A stretch of DNA of 64,000 nucleotides from Euphorbia lathyris. Its lineage: Eukaryota; Streptophyta; Magnoliopsida; Malpighiales; Euphorbiaceae. The notes below the pieces were generated by a model. The model saw only the letters and a program-made list of their open reading frames with translations, made no database searches and was not told the DNA's origin. The stretch is taken from positions 72,464,610 through 72,528,609 of the forward strand of contig NC_088917.1 in NCBI RefSeq assembly GCF_963576675.1, in the 5' to 3' direction. Positions within the stretch are counted from its first letter, which is position 1, and every line of letters starts with the position of its first letter. A program made the position numbers and the translations under genes. This document shows positions 23,430 through 35,328 of the stretch, in pieces.

Positions 23430-23910
23430 GATTATACTGCGGAAGGGTATTCATGTAAGAGGAACATCTGGATAGGTGCATAAAAAATTGATTAATTTTT
23501 GGTATAATAACGATTCTTGTGATTATGCATGGGAATACCTCGAGAGTATCAAACCGACTTCTCAATAATTATAGTAACAAATAAATGGATGTTTGACACT
23601 GAGCTAATGGTGTTCTTTTTTATTTAAATCTTTTTGGCTAACCAATTCATATGAAGTGCTGTGGAGTGGTTAGCAGAAAAGATTTAAGTAGAAAAGAACA
23701 CCACTAACTCCGTGTCAAATATCAATTTATTTGTTGTTGTAATTATTCAAAATTTTGTTTGATATTCTACGGGTATTCCCATACACCGTCACAAGAACCA
23801 ACATTTTGTCAAAAATCAATTAATTTTTTATGCACGTGTCCGGATGTTCATCCAGCATGAACACCTTCCACAGTATATTCGAAGCTCTTCCAAACAAAAT
23901 ATTAAGGACT
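23430..23910. repeat. Foldback repeat with ~220-bp arms
   Basis: Bases 23430-23655 pair with 23656-23885 in inverse: 'tatactgcggaagg', 'gaacatctggata' and 'tttgacactgagctaatggtg' each have an inverted partner, and arm identity is roughly 85% by eye. The pairing continues left into 15590-15622 across the chromovirus. It is a foldback-type MITE or long hairpin locus; no TSD was fixed. Confidence 0.75.
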
Positions 23911-24189
23911 TAATAATATCCTTTCTTAGGGATCTTTATCCGACATACTCTTCCTTTCTTCAGGGTCTTTGTGCGAATCTTCTTCCTTCATCCAGGATCT
24001 TTTATCAATTCTTCTTCTATCTTTCATGTCATGTATAGTATAGTGATGCTTTTTGCCTTGATTATTCATACCAACTTTGGGACTCAATTTTAATCTTTAT
24101 TCTCTTTTTTTTTCTTTTTCTTTAAGGAAACTAACGTTCTCCAATCCACATCAAACGACGACGTTTCTTCTATGAGTGGATTTGGAAAT

Positions 24190-25448
24190 AAATTTTCCAA
24201 AAATTAATTGAAACATAAGAAGTGGCAGGTTGAGGGCATCTGCCTGCACCAAGCCTTCGTGTCTCTCCTGGCTCCTGCTCCCCGCCCAATTTAATTTATT
24301 TTCACCCCATTTCAGAGAGAGGAGTCGAGAAAGAGTGCAGGAGGCTACCGAAATCTTTGAACTGCAGCTGCTTCTCTTCTCCAAGTAAGCTTATCCTCTT
24401 TCTTACCCAAAATGCATCAATTTTCAATTTCAGGTTTGAATGAAAGTATGCAACTCTAGGTTTTGAAATTCATTAGATGTTGATGATTGTCTTGAAATTT
24501 TATGATAAGTATTGATATATACTAGTTGATTTGTGTTTGTATGTGTCAATGTCAATTTCATAAACTCCTTGTATGCTATGCTCACAATGTGTTTGATAAA
24601 AATCCATAATGAAGAAAGCCCTTCAAAACTCAACCAATTTATTCAACAAGTTAACCATATACTCCTTTTGAACTTCCATATCAGTGGACAGGGCTGTAAT
24701 TGATCCGAGCTTTGGCCTTGTCAGGCCTCTGCTCCTCAAAAAATTAACTACCTCGAGCCCGAGCTCAACATTTTGTTCATGAACTGCTCACCAGAGCTGT
24801 AACGAGTTTGTTTATGAAATTTGCTTGCTAACAACTCATTAATTATATTGATCTAAATTTTCTTTAACACTTTAGTTTGAAATCTAAAGTTTATAAAAAA
24901 GTTTATATTTCAATATATTATTATAAAAAAACAATTGAACCAAGTTTGCTTATACGTGTCTTTATAAACATTATAATTTAGCTTGCTCATGAGCTTGTTT
25001 ACGAACCTATAATTGAGCCTGCTCGCGAGCTTTTGAGCGAACTTCACCGTGCTCAAACTTGGCTCATTTATAAATCGAATCGAATACGATCGAGTTTTTA
25101 CCGAGGCTCATTTACAGCCCTATGAGTGGGTATATGAATGAGATAAAAAAAAAAAAAAACTCTCCACTTGGCTGAACCATATGGTATTGGTAGCCAAAGT
25201 ATGCTAATTTCATTTTTTTTATGTGTTTTTGAGTATTCCATGACATAAAATTGCAAGTAGATGGCCAAAGAACAAGTATTTCCAATTCTTTCAGGTAATA
25301 TCTGATATTCATCTTTGAAGTTTTTCTCTTTTGCATAGAATAATTGAAATTGAAAGCAACTAGTCAGTAGATTCAGCTAAATGGAGGATTTGTAATCCGT
25401 TGTCATCGATTATTTCCTCTAATCCGAATGTTGTTCTTTTTTCCATAG
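24190..25448 (+). other. 5'UTR exon and 5'UTR intron of the LYR gene
   Basis: A C/T- and GA-rich leader near 24290-24384 ends at a good donor (ccaa|gtaagc). The acceptor is ttttttccatag|tt at 25448, 13 bases before the ATG. The 1064-bp intron holds a hAT-type MITE. The transcription start is not determined. Confidence 0.6.
24688..25121. mobile_element. hAT-type MITE in the LYR gene 5'UTR intron
   Basis: Ends acagggctgtaattga and tcatttacagccct are inverted. The TSD is atcagtgg/atgagtgg (7 of 8) at 24680-24687 and 25122-25129. Interior rich in gagct/agctc words. Confidence 0.78.
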
Positions 25449-25461
25449 TTAAGCTCTTCCC

Positions 25462-25740
25462 ATGGCCAAAGGTCTGATATGGGCAACGGCAGAAGATCTG
25501 TCGAGGAATAGAGGACATGTTCTTTCCCTCTATCGCCAAATACTCCGCAGCCTGAATTCTCCGAAGTTGCCTCTTAATTTAGCCGCAAGACTGGCGAAGA
25601 AGGCAGAAGCTCGCACCATATTCATGATTGCTTCGGAGGACAGATCCATTCATAATATCAATGATCTTATTGAAACTGCTGAATATGCTCTGTCCTTCCT
25701 CAGAAAAGGTGAAATCCCTAAATACGTTCCTCCTTATTGA
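25462..25740 (+). CDS. LYR-motif (Complex1_LYR) protein, 92 aa
   Basis: Starts MAKGLIWATAEDLSRNRG. The LYR tripeptide sits in VLSLYRQILRSLNSP (residues about 20-34), and a charged helix AARLAKKAEARTIFMIASED follows, then NINDLIETAEYALSFLRKG. LYR proteins are small helical factors that work in mitochondria with acyl carrier protein in Fe-S cluster delivery and respiratory complex assembly. Length (92 aa) and single coding exon suit the family. It looks like the Arabidopsis LYR protein At1g76065, but that match is from memory and uncertain. The ATG follows directly on the spliced leader; the frame is intact. An AATAAA lies 146 bp past the stop. Confidence 0.88.
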   Translation: MAKGLIWATAEDLSRNRGHVLSLYRQILRSLNSPKLPLNLAARLAKKAEARTIFMIASEDRSIHNINDLIETAEYALSFLRKGEIPKYVPPY

Positions 25741-25885
25741 TTTTGCTCAATCAAATGATCAAATGTCTAGATATACCATGTGTGAGAATTTTGATTCAAA
25801 AGTCTGTTCCTTTTTTCTCTGTAAGTTGTCAATTTGAAGGTTTGATCATTCTGGTAGCTATTATATGAGCTAATCAGCATCTAGT

Positions 25886-25891
25886 AATAAA
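25886..25891 (+). terminator. Likely poly(A) signal of the LYR gene
   Basis: AATAAA lies 146 bases after the stop codon. Confidence 0.5.
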
Positions 25892-25899
25892 GTAATTAT

Positions 25900-26756
25900 G
25901 ATTAGATGAGATCTTTTCGTTCGTATCTACTTTGTAATACTCTAGCCCTTTTGATACTTTAGAAATATGAACTCACTTATATATTGCCCTTTTTAAGTCC
26001 ACGTGGAGAGATTTTGGAATATCACTTGAAGTAAGTTTAGTGGACAATATCATTGTAAGCAAGTTCAAGAGGACAATCGATCGTTTTAAGAAAGTTAAGA
26101 GGTTAATAGGTCAATATAAGCAAGTTTAGGACGATAAATAAGACATGGAGGACAATTAAGTTTTCTAGACTGAGGTAAAAGTTTATAGACAATTACAAGA
26201 GGTAAAAGTTTCAGGATAACATATTTCTACAATTGAATCTTTGAATCTACACTCAAATGCACTATATACTTATATGTTGCAATCTAAGATTCATGGCTTA
26301 AACATACACAGCCACTTCGAGACTGCCGTAATGGTTATCTTTCCGAATTTTGAAATCATTCATGAACTTTTTTAATTTGTTTAAAATAATTTATTGAATT
26401 AAGGGGGAAAATAGCCTCTGAAGTTAGCCGACAGAGTCAGTTTAATCTAAATCGAAGTTTAGGTATCAACCTACCATTGAAATTGACACATTCATCCAAA
26501 AGTAATCAGTTTTAATACCTAAAAATTTGTCAAATTTAAACTAATTTATTAAGTTTTGCAACTTCAGGATTAAATACCTAAACTTCGATTTCGATTAAAC
26601 TGATACTACTACTAACTCTCTTAATTCCTAATTTATTAGCTTTCTAAACTGAAGTTTAGAGTGGTTATGTATCACCACTTGCTCTATATGAAAGGTTAAT
26701 AATGTAATTTTAAGGAGATGTCTATGATAAAATAAAAAATGCAATGACATTGGTAT
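25900..26756. other. Intergenic DNA with weak MITE-like text
   Basis: Phrases such as 'taagcaagttcaagagg' (26060) and 'cctaaacttcgattt' (26578) resemble old MITE arms, but boundaries could not be set. No gene. Confidence 0.4.
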
Positions 26757-26765
26757 TAATTAAAA

Positions 26766-27327
26766 GGGTAATTAATTTATTAGTCCCTATATTTAGACAA
26801 AACACACTGTTTAGTCCTTATATTTTCAAAAACACATGGTAAGGTCCCTAACCTTTTTTCTCAGTGAATTGTTTAGTCCTTCCGTCTGTTTGTTAGATTT
26901 TTTACCTTTTATGACTTCGGAAATGACTAAATTACCCTTTTACTATTTACCTTCAAACTTCAGAAGAGGAAATCCAATTTAGAAGAAGAAGCTATTTGTA
27001 TGGAGAACAAGAAAAAGAACAGACCCAATGCTTACGAATTTGAACGATTAAGAAGAAAATCAAGAACAAGAACACTCAAAGTTGATTTTAGATGCTTTAG
27101 AGTTTAAAGGAAAGGAAAATAAAGGAAAAGAAGAACGCAAATCCAAATTGACTAATAGAATCTTCATGAGAGTCTAACGGCATGGACTAAACAGTTCACC
27201 TAGAAAAATGTTAGGGATTAAACCGTTCACCGAGAAAAACGTTAGGGATTTTACCGTGTGTTTTTGAAAATACAGGGACTAAACAGTGTGTTTTGTCAAA
27301 ATATAGGGACTAATAAATTAATTACCC
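26766..27327. mobile_element. Mutator-type MITE
   Basis: Ends gggtaattaatttattagtc and its inverse; perfect 9-bp TSD taattaaaa at 26757-26765 and 27328-27336. The arms also share 'aaaacacactgtttagtcc'. Confidence 0.88.
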
Positions 27328-27353
27328 TAATTAAAATAAAGAGCCATCTTTTA

Positions 27354-28168
27354 GGGTTTGATTGGATGGGGGGTTTGGGAGGGTTAGTAAGGGAAGGGTT
27401 TGGGAGCGTTTGTGGAAACCCTTGTTTAGAGGATATAAATTTAGAAGGGTAAGGGTTTTGAAGGGTTTGAGAATGGTTTGGAAGGGTTTGATTTGTGTAT
27501 ATTTGTTTCAATTTTCAAACCCACCAATTTGGAGGGTTTAGGAGGGTTACAAATTTCATTTTCCATTATTACCCTTGTTAAAATTTCATTATCCCATTGT
27601 TTTTTTTTTTTGTGCATTGCCGCAAAAAGAAAAGCCAATTTGTGGTTGTCAAACAAACCCATACCAATACCAATGTATTTTTTCATAATTCATTTATATT
27701 AAAAGTTAACTTCATTAAGAATTTATTATAATTTAATAGATATAAAAATTAAATAGTTATTATTTTTATTAATATTATTAACATATAAATATAATAAAAT
27801 AATAGAATATATATTTTATAATTTAATTTAAATTATACTATAATTTATTAGATTTTTAAATAAATAATATATGAAATTGGATAATTGTTATTTAGATATG
27901 TAATTAAAAACAATTGTAAGTAATATGATTTAATTATATGAGAAGTAACTAATATACATAATTAATTGAGTGGGATATTTTAGTCACTTTATAATATTTC
28001 ATTCCCTTACAAACCCTTCATTCCAAACAAGGGAAAGGTACAAACCTTTATAAACCCTTACCATCCAACCAAACAATGGTAAGGTTAGTGCTTCCCTTCC
28101 CCTTCCTCTCCCTTCCCTTCCCTTCCCTTCCTTTATTTACTCTCCTAAACCCCCATCCAATCAAGGCC
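27354..28168. mobile_element. MITE family F (ttgattggatg ends)
   Basis: The left end 'gggtttgattggatgggggg' and the inverse of the right end, 'ggccttgattggatgggggt', match. Inner arms carry 'ggaaacccttgttt' and 'tccaaacaaggga'. No clear TSD. A truncated relative lies at 54426-54728. Confidence 0.65.
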
Positions 28169-28619
28169 TTATGGTTTTAAAAGGGACTAGTTTGCATTTA
28201 GAGCAAAATTTGAGCTAGTAGCTCGACCAATGATGGAGAAAAGTTAGTCTTGCTTGAGTTAACAAATTGGCTCAAAATGGGTTTACACTTGGAGATTAAA
28301 GATGGATCAGCTGAAATTTATTTTTCTAATTGGTTAATATAAAAAGTTGATTGATATGTGGATTCATCTAAGCTAGTGATGGAGAGAGATTGAGAGTATA
28401 ACTTGTTTGAAGGTTTAGCCGTTGATCAATAAAGATATGATTCTCAAGCTACAAGGAGTATAAACTCTCAATCGGATTCTTAAGCTTCTCAAATTGATAG
28501 AGACATAAACCCTAGTCTTTAGTGGAGAAATGATAATTTTGATTGAAAAAAAAGATGCATTACTACTGAAGATTACGAAGAACGATATGCGAAATTCGGC
28601 AACTTGATAAAGCATATGA
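28169..28619. other. Intergenic DNA, nothing identified
   Basis: No gene or repeat boundary seen. Confidence 0.5.
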
Positions 28620-28960
28620 GTCGTGTCGACCCCGAGTTCCCCGTCGATCTCATCGGTCGACGTCAGACATCACACCGGGCACGAATGCCCATGAAACAAT
28701 GTAGGTGTTTGAGTTTTAAGGGCATTCAGGTCATTTACACACTCATCTTCCTTCATAATCTATAAATACCACTAATTTGGTAGCACAATGGGTATGCTTT
28801 TCTCTTTCTAGCTACTACTACTTTCTCTCTCTATACCTCACAATACTAATTTAATCGTTGTAGTGTCTTCACGGAACTGGTCCTGGTGCAAATTGCCCAT
28901 CCAGCAGGCTCCGATCTCGACTTCTCATCACAACTTAAAGTTAAGCCTTATACATCTACT
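28620..28960 (+). repeat. LTR-like fragment with TATA box
   Basis: 'ctataaatacc' near 28762, a pyrimidine-rich leader, then 'atactaatttaatcg' and 'gtagtgtcttcac'. The same order of landmarks occurs at 37830-38150, so both are copies of one LTR family. No TG/CA ends were fixed. Confidence 0.5.
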
Positions 28961-30158
28961 ACATTCCAAGAAGGAAAATACAATAAAGTTTTTAAGAAAA
29001 AACTAGCTTAACATGCATTAAGGTTAAAAAGAATAAAGTACAAATCAATGGCAAACTAGTAATATTTAGTGGCAAACTATAATAAGGTGGATGGTGGATA
29101 GTGGCACTACTGTAGTAAATAGGAGGAAGTTGAAAGGTAGAGGGTCTGCTGGTCTTGGCATGTGACACGACATGTCAAGCTCTTGACACGACGTTCAAAT
29201 ACTATTTTGGAAAACATAAAGTTTTATGTTCTCAGCCACACGATGTGTGGCTTGTTGACATGCTGTGTGGACTCTTCACACGACGTGTGGAGAACTCCAT
29301 ATGTTGTGTGAACTCTGTTTCTCTTCCACATAGTTTGTCATTTCTTCCACTCGGCATGTCGTCGCTTAAGACACCAGCTCGTCTGAAACCTCAAATTGTC
29401 TTATTTTTGGCACTAGTTTCTCGGGATAATAATAAAACGATGATCTCAAATTCTTCCACGTTGATTTGAGTTGAATCCCTTTTGACCCGACTTCTCTCGA
29501 CTACTCGTTTTAACATATTTGGTCAACTATAACGAGGATATAAATTCGTTCATTCTGTTCCATAAAGTCAAGTGAGCATTCGAAACGATCAAGAGGATCT
29601 CTGAGGGTTTCAGACGAGTTGGTATGTCAAACCCACGTCGTGTGGAGGAGAGGACATGATGTCTGGAAGAGAAGTAGGACTATTCCTTCCATCGATTTTA
29701 TTACAGTTCAGCCACTCTGCATTTACTACTTTGGCATTGAGTTGTACTTGTCTTTTTTAGCGCTTTTTAATTTATGTTAAGATAGTTTGTTGTTAAGGAC
29801 TTTATTGTATTTTCTTTTGTACGGTTTAGTGGGTATATAAAGCTAAATTTTTAAGTTGTATGCATCATTTTATGAATCAAACACAAATTACTCCAATGGA
29901 GGCTAGGATTTATCCTAAACCGGGGTTCATCTTCTTCAAATCTAAGCTCAAGCAAATTATTCCTTTTGTTGGTTTAAGATTAAAACCTCTATTTTTTTCA
30001 TCTTTCAACATTCAATTCGTATTAGAAGGGTTAAAACTAAGTTAAGTTAGAAAGGTTACGGCTCACGATTGAGGGATTTGATTATCAGAAAGTATTGTAG
30101 CTTGAAATTCCGTTGTTGTCTAGTAACTTACAATTTTTTTAAGAGATTGGATTCGAAT
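28961..30158. other. Probable gypsy untranslated remnant with CACACG/CGTGTG palindromes
   Basis: Between 29150 and 29660 words like 'cacacgatgtgtgg', 'cacacgacgtgtgg' and 'cacgtcgtgtgg' recur. Such palindromes occur in untranslated regions of some plant gypsy elements, and a second set lies at 41775-41920 directly before a gypsy RT piece. The 104-codon ORF at 29155 runs through them and is not called. 29700-30158 shows nothing. Confidence 0.4.
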
Positions 30159-30676
30159 TAGACATGTTCATGAGCTCGATGGTTAGCTCAAGCCCATCTC
30201 TCATAGGTTGACCTTGGAGATCTATATTTAAGAAGTAGTCCAGTCTAGCTCAAACGCACTCAAACCTGCACATAGCATGAATTGAACTTGGGGTTTGTCT
30301 CAAGTTTGAGCTCAACCCGGTTCGGTTCGTCCTTATATTATATACATTTTATTTATAATTTTATTACTCTTTTAAATATTTTTTGGTTATATAAGTTTTA
30401 TTTAATTAATTAACTAAAATTTTATTTTTTTTGTATTTTTTATTATTCATATTTAGAGTTAAATATTAATTTTAATTTTTTTTAATATACATATATATTA
30501 ATTGAGTGTGCTATGCTGGGATTGGGAATCATTTTTTTTTATCTTGACCCAACCCAACCCGAGTCCAATGTAAATATAACCCGAGCTAGGTTGGACTTGG
30601 AAAATATAATTTAGTAGTATAAAATTTGATTAGGCTCGATTCGAACCCAGACTGACTCAATCCATAAACATATCTA
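30159..30676. mobile_element. hAT-like MITE
   Basis: Ends tagacatgttcatg and cataaacatatcta are inverted with a few mismatches. The flanking 8-mers are only partly alike (attcgaat/gttcaaac). Confidence 0.58.
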
Positions 30677-31557
30677 GTTCAAACACACAATCTTCCACCT
30701 CTGAAATTAGAGATGTAGTTGTATTCATTTAATCTAGTAACTTACATTTTGTATCTTCGTATAGAATTAGAAGGAATTTGGAGAATTTTCAACCCCAGCT
30801 AAACAAAAGCTTGTGTTCTTTTCGCTCTTCGTAACAATTTCATTTATTAATCTTTCAAACTATCCATTCGATTAGAATTTAAAAAATAAATACATAACAA
30901 GTATTTTAGAATTTCCTCTATATATCTTCATAAATTAACATAATTTTTACATGTAGTTAGTATTTTGATAATTTAAAATTTATATACATCCAACTAGTTA
31001 ACACTAAATTAGAAAAAGAAAAGTTCATGTCTAGTAAACTATAAGTTATAACCATAAACGAATATTTTGGTAGCTAGACTTAAAAAAGGCCCACCCAATA
31101 CTATATTATATACACTGTGATATTCCTTAATATCATATATATAGATTTCTTTTTATGATATCAGTATCTACTTATATATATACATATAATTCAAATATTA
31201 AAATCACAATATTTTTTTTTGGTAGAAATTAAAATCACAATATTTTTTTTTGGTAAGAATTAAAATCACAATATTTAATATATATATATAATTAATAAAA
31301 TTTTATTTTAATTTTTTATAATTAATAAATATAATTAATAAGGATGGAAGTTAGGTAGATGAAAAGGGGGAGATTAGAATGCCATGACCAATGATTAGTT
31401 AGGTAGTGTGTCCATAAGTGAGCTCTGTTTGATACAATACATTTCCCCAAATTTTGGTCCATGCCTCACCCATGTGCTTGCCTTCTTCAACACATTTCAC
31501 TACTATATGACAAAACATTTAAAATTAAAATATGCATAAACAAATAAATTGTGAACA
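30677..31557. other. Intergenic DNA with a short tandem repeat
   Basis: 31196-31276 has about three copies of a ~37-bp unit containing 'attaaaatcacaatattt' and a T run. Otherwise nothing identified. Confidence 0.5.
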
Positions 31558-31688
31558 TAAAACTCGGTTAACAGATTGTTACTCAATTTATCTATATCGA
31601 GAATTATATGTTTTACCATTTTCTTTCAACTTGTTAAAAATACAAAATTTGAACACAAATGAAATGTGTTGTTAACCGAGTTTTGTAT
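31558..31688. mobile_element. Short Stowaway-like MITE candidate
   Basis: Inverted ends ataaaactcggttaaca / tgttaaccgagttttgtat enclose about 130 bp, with TA at both edges. Confidence 0.45.
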
Positions 31689-32056
31689 AAGGTTGTAAAA
31701 AAGTCAAATGCTAGTCGGACAGATAGGACCATTGGAGATTTGATCGGGAACTAGTCAGGAAATAGTCGGAGATTAATATTTATATATTAATATTTTGTTT
31801 TTTATGAATAAATAAATTATTATATAAATGTAATTAAAATATGTATTATACTATCTAAAAATAATTATTTAAAATGATTTAATATAAAAAAAAACAAAAC
31901 ATAACATAGTATATCCTTAAAATTTTGTCGATAATAAATAACATTTCAACAAAAATATTTTGAAACAACTGAAAGTAAAAAATAATATTCATAAAGTAAT
32001 TAAAATATGTATTACACTATCCAATGGTAGAAAAAAGCCTAATTCTAATTTACTAA

Positions 32057-32976
32057 GGCTCTGTTCTTTATTACTTAATTTCAGTAACAATCAGTTCAGT
32101 TCAGTTCAATTCAGCATTCAGTTTCAGCATCCAGTTTCAGTATTCAGTAATTTATCATTATTTATTATATTATAATTATTTATATATAATTTATTATAAT
32201 AATAATTATTATTTATCTATAATTTATCATTATTTATTATTATTATTATTATTTATAGTTTATCATTATCTATAAATTAGATAAAAGTCAATAAATGATA
32301 GTTTATTAAAGTATATATCGTTTAATAAAAAATTTAAAACTAAAGTACGCATCCATATTTAAAAATTAGGAATTGCATCCATATTATGAATTATTTCTCA
32401 AATTTACTGAATTTATCAATGTTAGGGATAAAATTGCACCATTTTAGACGTTAGAGGTAAAATTACTCTTGACCCAAAACGTTATTTTTGCACTTTAACC
32501 CTTAATGAAAATAAAAAGTTAAGAGTTTTATATTTAATTTCATAGGCTTTAAATTATATATAAATTTGTGTTTGTATGTAATTTGTATTTTTAATTTAAA
32601 TTAGACTCATTTTTATTTAATTTCATAGGCTTTTATCGAGCCAAGATTTTATCAACCCGAGCTTTTATATGATATTCAATTTAGTTTTATCTTTAATAAT
32701 ATATTTATTTATTATTGATGTTTAATAAATTTATTAGAACCATTATTATTATTATAAGTTCATTAATGTCCAATATTATCATGAAAATTATTTTAAAGTC
32801 TAATATCATCATTATTGTTAAGTTCGATAGCATTCAGTTAAGTTAAGTAGCATTCAGTTAAATTCAGTTCAGTTCAGTTCAGTATTCAGTAGCATTCGGT
32901 TCAGTTCAGTTCAGTTCAGTTCAATTCAGTTCAGTTCAGTTCAGTTCAGTTTTTTTCAGCGATAAAGAACAGAGCC
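32057..32976. mobile_element. Tourist/PIF-Harbinger-like MITE with TTCAG arrays
   Basis: Ends ggctctgttctttat and ataaagaacagagcc are perfect inverted repeats, with 3-bp TSD taa at 32054-32056 and 32977-32979. Both subterminal regions carry arrays of 'ttcag/cagtt' (32090-32150 and 32820-32950). It has a right half of MITE family A at 32400-32506. Confidence 0.75.
32400..32506. repeat. Half-copy of MITE family A
   Basis: 'aaaattgcaccattttagac' followed by gttagaggtaaaatt and the end cactttaaccc match the family-A right arm. The left arm is missing. Confidence 0.7.
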
Positions 32977-33301
32977 TAATAAGTATAAATCAATGTCCTT
33001 AAAGTGTTAACACATATCATGGAAACAAGTAGAGAACATAATTAGAAAAAGTATCCGAAAATAATAAATACAATTCATCGACAAGAGAATTATAACAAAA
33101 TAAAAAAATTAAAATAATAATAAAAAACGTTTTTTTTTGTTATGACCATCGTTCAAGCGGCTCCAAGACGGCTTCTAAGCGGCATCCAAGCGGTAAAAAA
33201 AACAATCAGGGACCCAAAAACCCTTATGGGGCCTAGGTATAAATCCTCAATTTTAATTTTTAAGCGTTTAAGTAGTCTAGACGGCCTTTTTCTTGAACAC
33301 C

Positions 33302-34190
33302 GATTTTATATTAAAATTTAAATTTTATAGTTATCATGGGCTTAGTGTGACTAAAAAAATTAAAATTTAATATATTAAAATAAAAGATTAGGAGTTTAAT
33401 GGATTAAAATAAGAATGATTAAGGACTCATAATGATTTTTACCTAAATAAATCCATAAATATTACCCAATTAAATTTAATAGTTGATTGAACGAATTAAA
33501 AAACAAGAAGAAGAAAATCAGTCTCCATCCTCACTTTTTCTTTTCTTTTTCTTTAAACAATCATTGTAAGCTTTTTCAAGTGTTATAATATAAGCTTTTC
33601 AAGTATTATATTATAAGGAGCCAGTTTGTCACCATTCCTTCTAGGAAATAAATGATATTTGGCGTACGTAGTATTTAAAATTTTATCATTCGTGTATTTT
33701 TTTTCTTGTGATATTTAATCTATTTTTTTTGGATAAAAATCTATTCGATTTATTAATTTTTCTTACATTATACAGTTTTTTACAATATACATGATAATTG
33801 TTTTAATTTTTTTCATATAGACTTTATATATGGATAAATAAGAAAAAAAAACAATTCCTTATTTATCCACATATTACGTCTATATGGGAAAAAATAATTA
33901 AAATAATTTAAGCATGTGTACATGTCACGTATTAAAAATTGTGTAATGCGAAAAATTTAACAATTCATATAACTTTTCATCCAAAATGGGTTAAATGTCA
34001 CCTATGAAAATATTTTAAGGGGTAAATGTTACCAAATGATAATTTAGCACATACATATCACGTGTTAAAAATTGTGTCATGTGAAAAATTTAACAATTTA
34101 GATAAATTTTCATCCAAAATGGATCAAATGTCACATATAGAAATATAGGAGCAAATGTTATCAAATGATACACGCGAGTCAAATGACAAA
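33302..34190. repeat. Foldback MITE remnant with duplicated right arm
   Basis: From about 33735 to 34020 the text 'tatatggataaataag' and its inverse frame a short loop, with pairing out to 'ggataaaaatct...catccaaaat'. The right arm is repeated at about 34045-34150 ('cacgtgttaaaaattgtgt'). 33302-33640 shows nothing. Confidence 0.55.
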
Positions 34191-35320
34191 AATTTGGATA
34201 CCAATAACTAAATAGAGCTTTAATCCTTTTTTAAGGGATACGGTTCAAATTTTATCTTAACGAGTTTTTAGAAGTGCAGATTTGACCTCCATATATAAAA
34301 TGGTACAAAATTAATCTTAATATTTTCAAATAAAATTTAATTGTTACTTTTGTACAATAAGGCTTCAGTCTTTTGTTAATTAACTATATTTATTCTCTAA
34401 TCATGAAATACAAGTCATTTTCTTCTCTCTTTTTTTTCCCATTTTGATTTGATATAGCACAAATTTTAAAAAAAACTTATTTAAGTATTATTTGACTGTC
34501 ATATAAGACTTTCCAAACAAAATATCATGTGAATGGATGAAAATAAATTTAAAACTAATTGTTTTTTTAGGAATTGAATATAATCGATTGAAAATTTCAT
34601 TCCTAATGTGGAATCCATCCAAGAGAAATTATATAATAACAGAAATTTCTACCGGTAATTATTTATTTATTTATTTGGAATCAGCTTCGAGTAACTGACA
34701 TAACCAGAACCAAATATTTAGGGTCGATATATAAAATTTTAACAAGAAAACAAGATTTAGCGGGATTAAATGTCAACGACGGAATATCTTCATAGATTCT
34801 GGAAACGACGGAAACAGAATTTTATGTCTAACGATAAAATTTATGTCAATATGTTTAGTTTCTTTTGCTCTCCTTAGAGGCAAAGAGTCGACGGATCCTC
34901 CGTGACACTCTGTAGTTCCGTCCTGTCTAAAAAATCTATACGACCCTATCTCTCCATCCTTATCAGTATGGTTACTTAGTACATCTTTTTAGCATTTAAA
35001 ACTAGATATCTTGAGTTTGAAATAAAAAAAGAGGAACAAATATATGAGCCAACATCAGAAATCCAGCTAGGTACCATGTTAATAATAGTGCACCTAATTT
35101 TTGCTGGTAAGGTATTGCTTCAATATGAAGACATTAACTTTATATAGTTGTTTGAAAACTTATATTTTAACTTCTAACATTTCAATCTACTTAAGTGGAA
35201 TCTTTCTTTTTAAATAAATTCATGATAATTATACTTTAAATAACTATTAAAATCATCGATCAGATTCTTGAATTAAACAACGATCATCAATTAAATCCTC
35301 ATTTTAAATAAAAAGCATTA
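34191..35320. other. Intergenic DNA, nothing identified
   Basis: No gene, LTR or paired repeat ends could be supported. Confidence 0.5.
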
Positions 35321-35328
35321 GTAGAGAT

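Larger units (their letters stand above)
31688..33301. mobile_element. hAT-like MITE holding a Tourist-like MITE
   Basis: The left end aaggttgtaaaaaagtc with 'gctagtcggac', and the right end 'gtctagacggcctttttctt' with gaacaccg, match the compact copy at 36358-36861. The flanking 8-mers are diverged. Confidence 0.6.

Noticed and set aside
29155..29469. 104-codon ORF
   Set aside because: It runs through repeated CACACG/CGTGTG words and has no recognisable domain.
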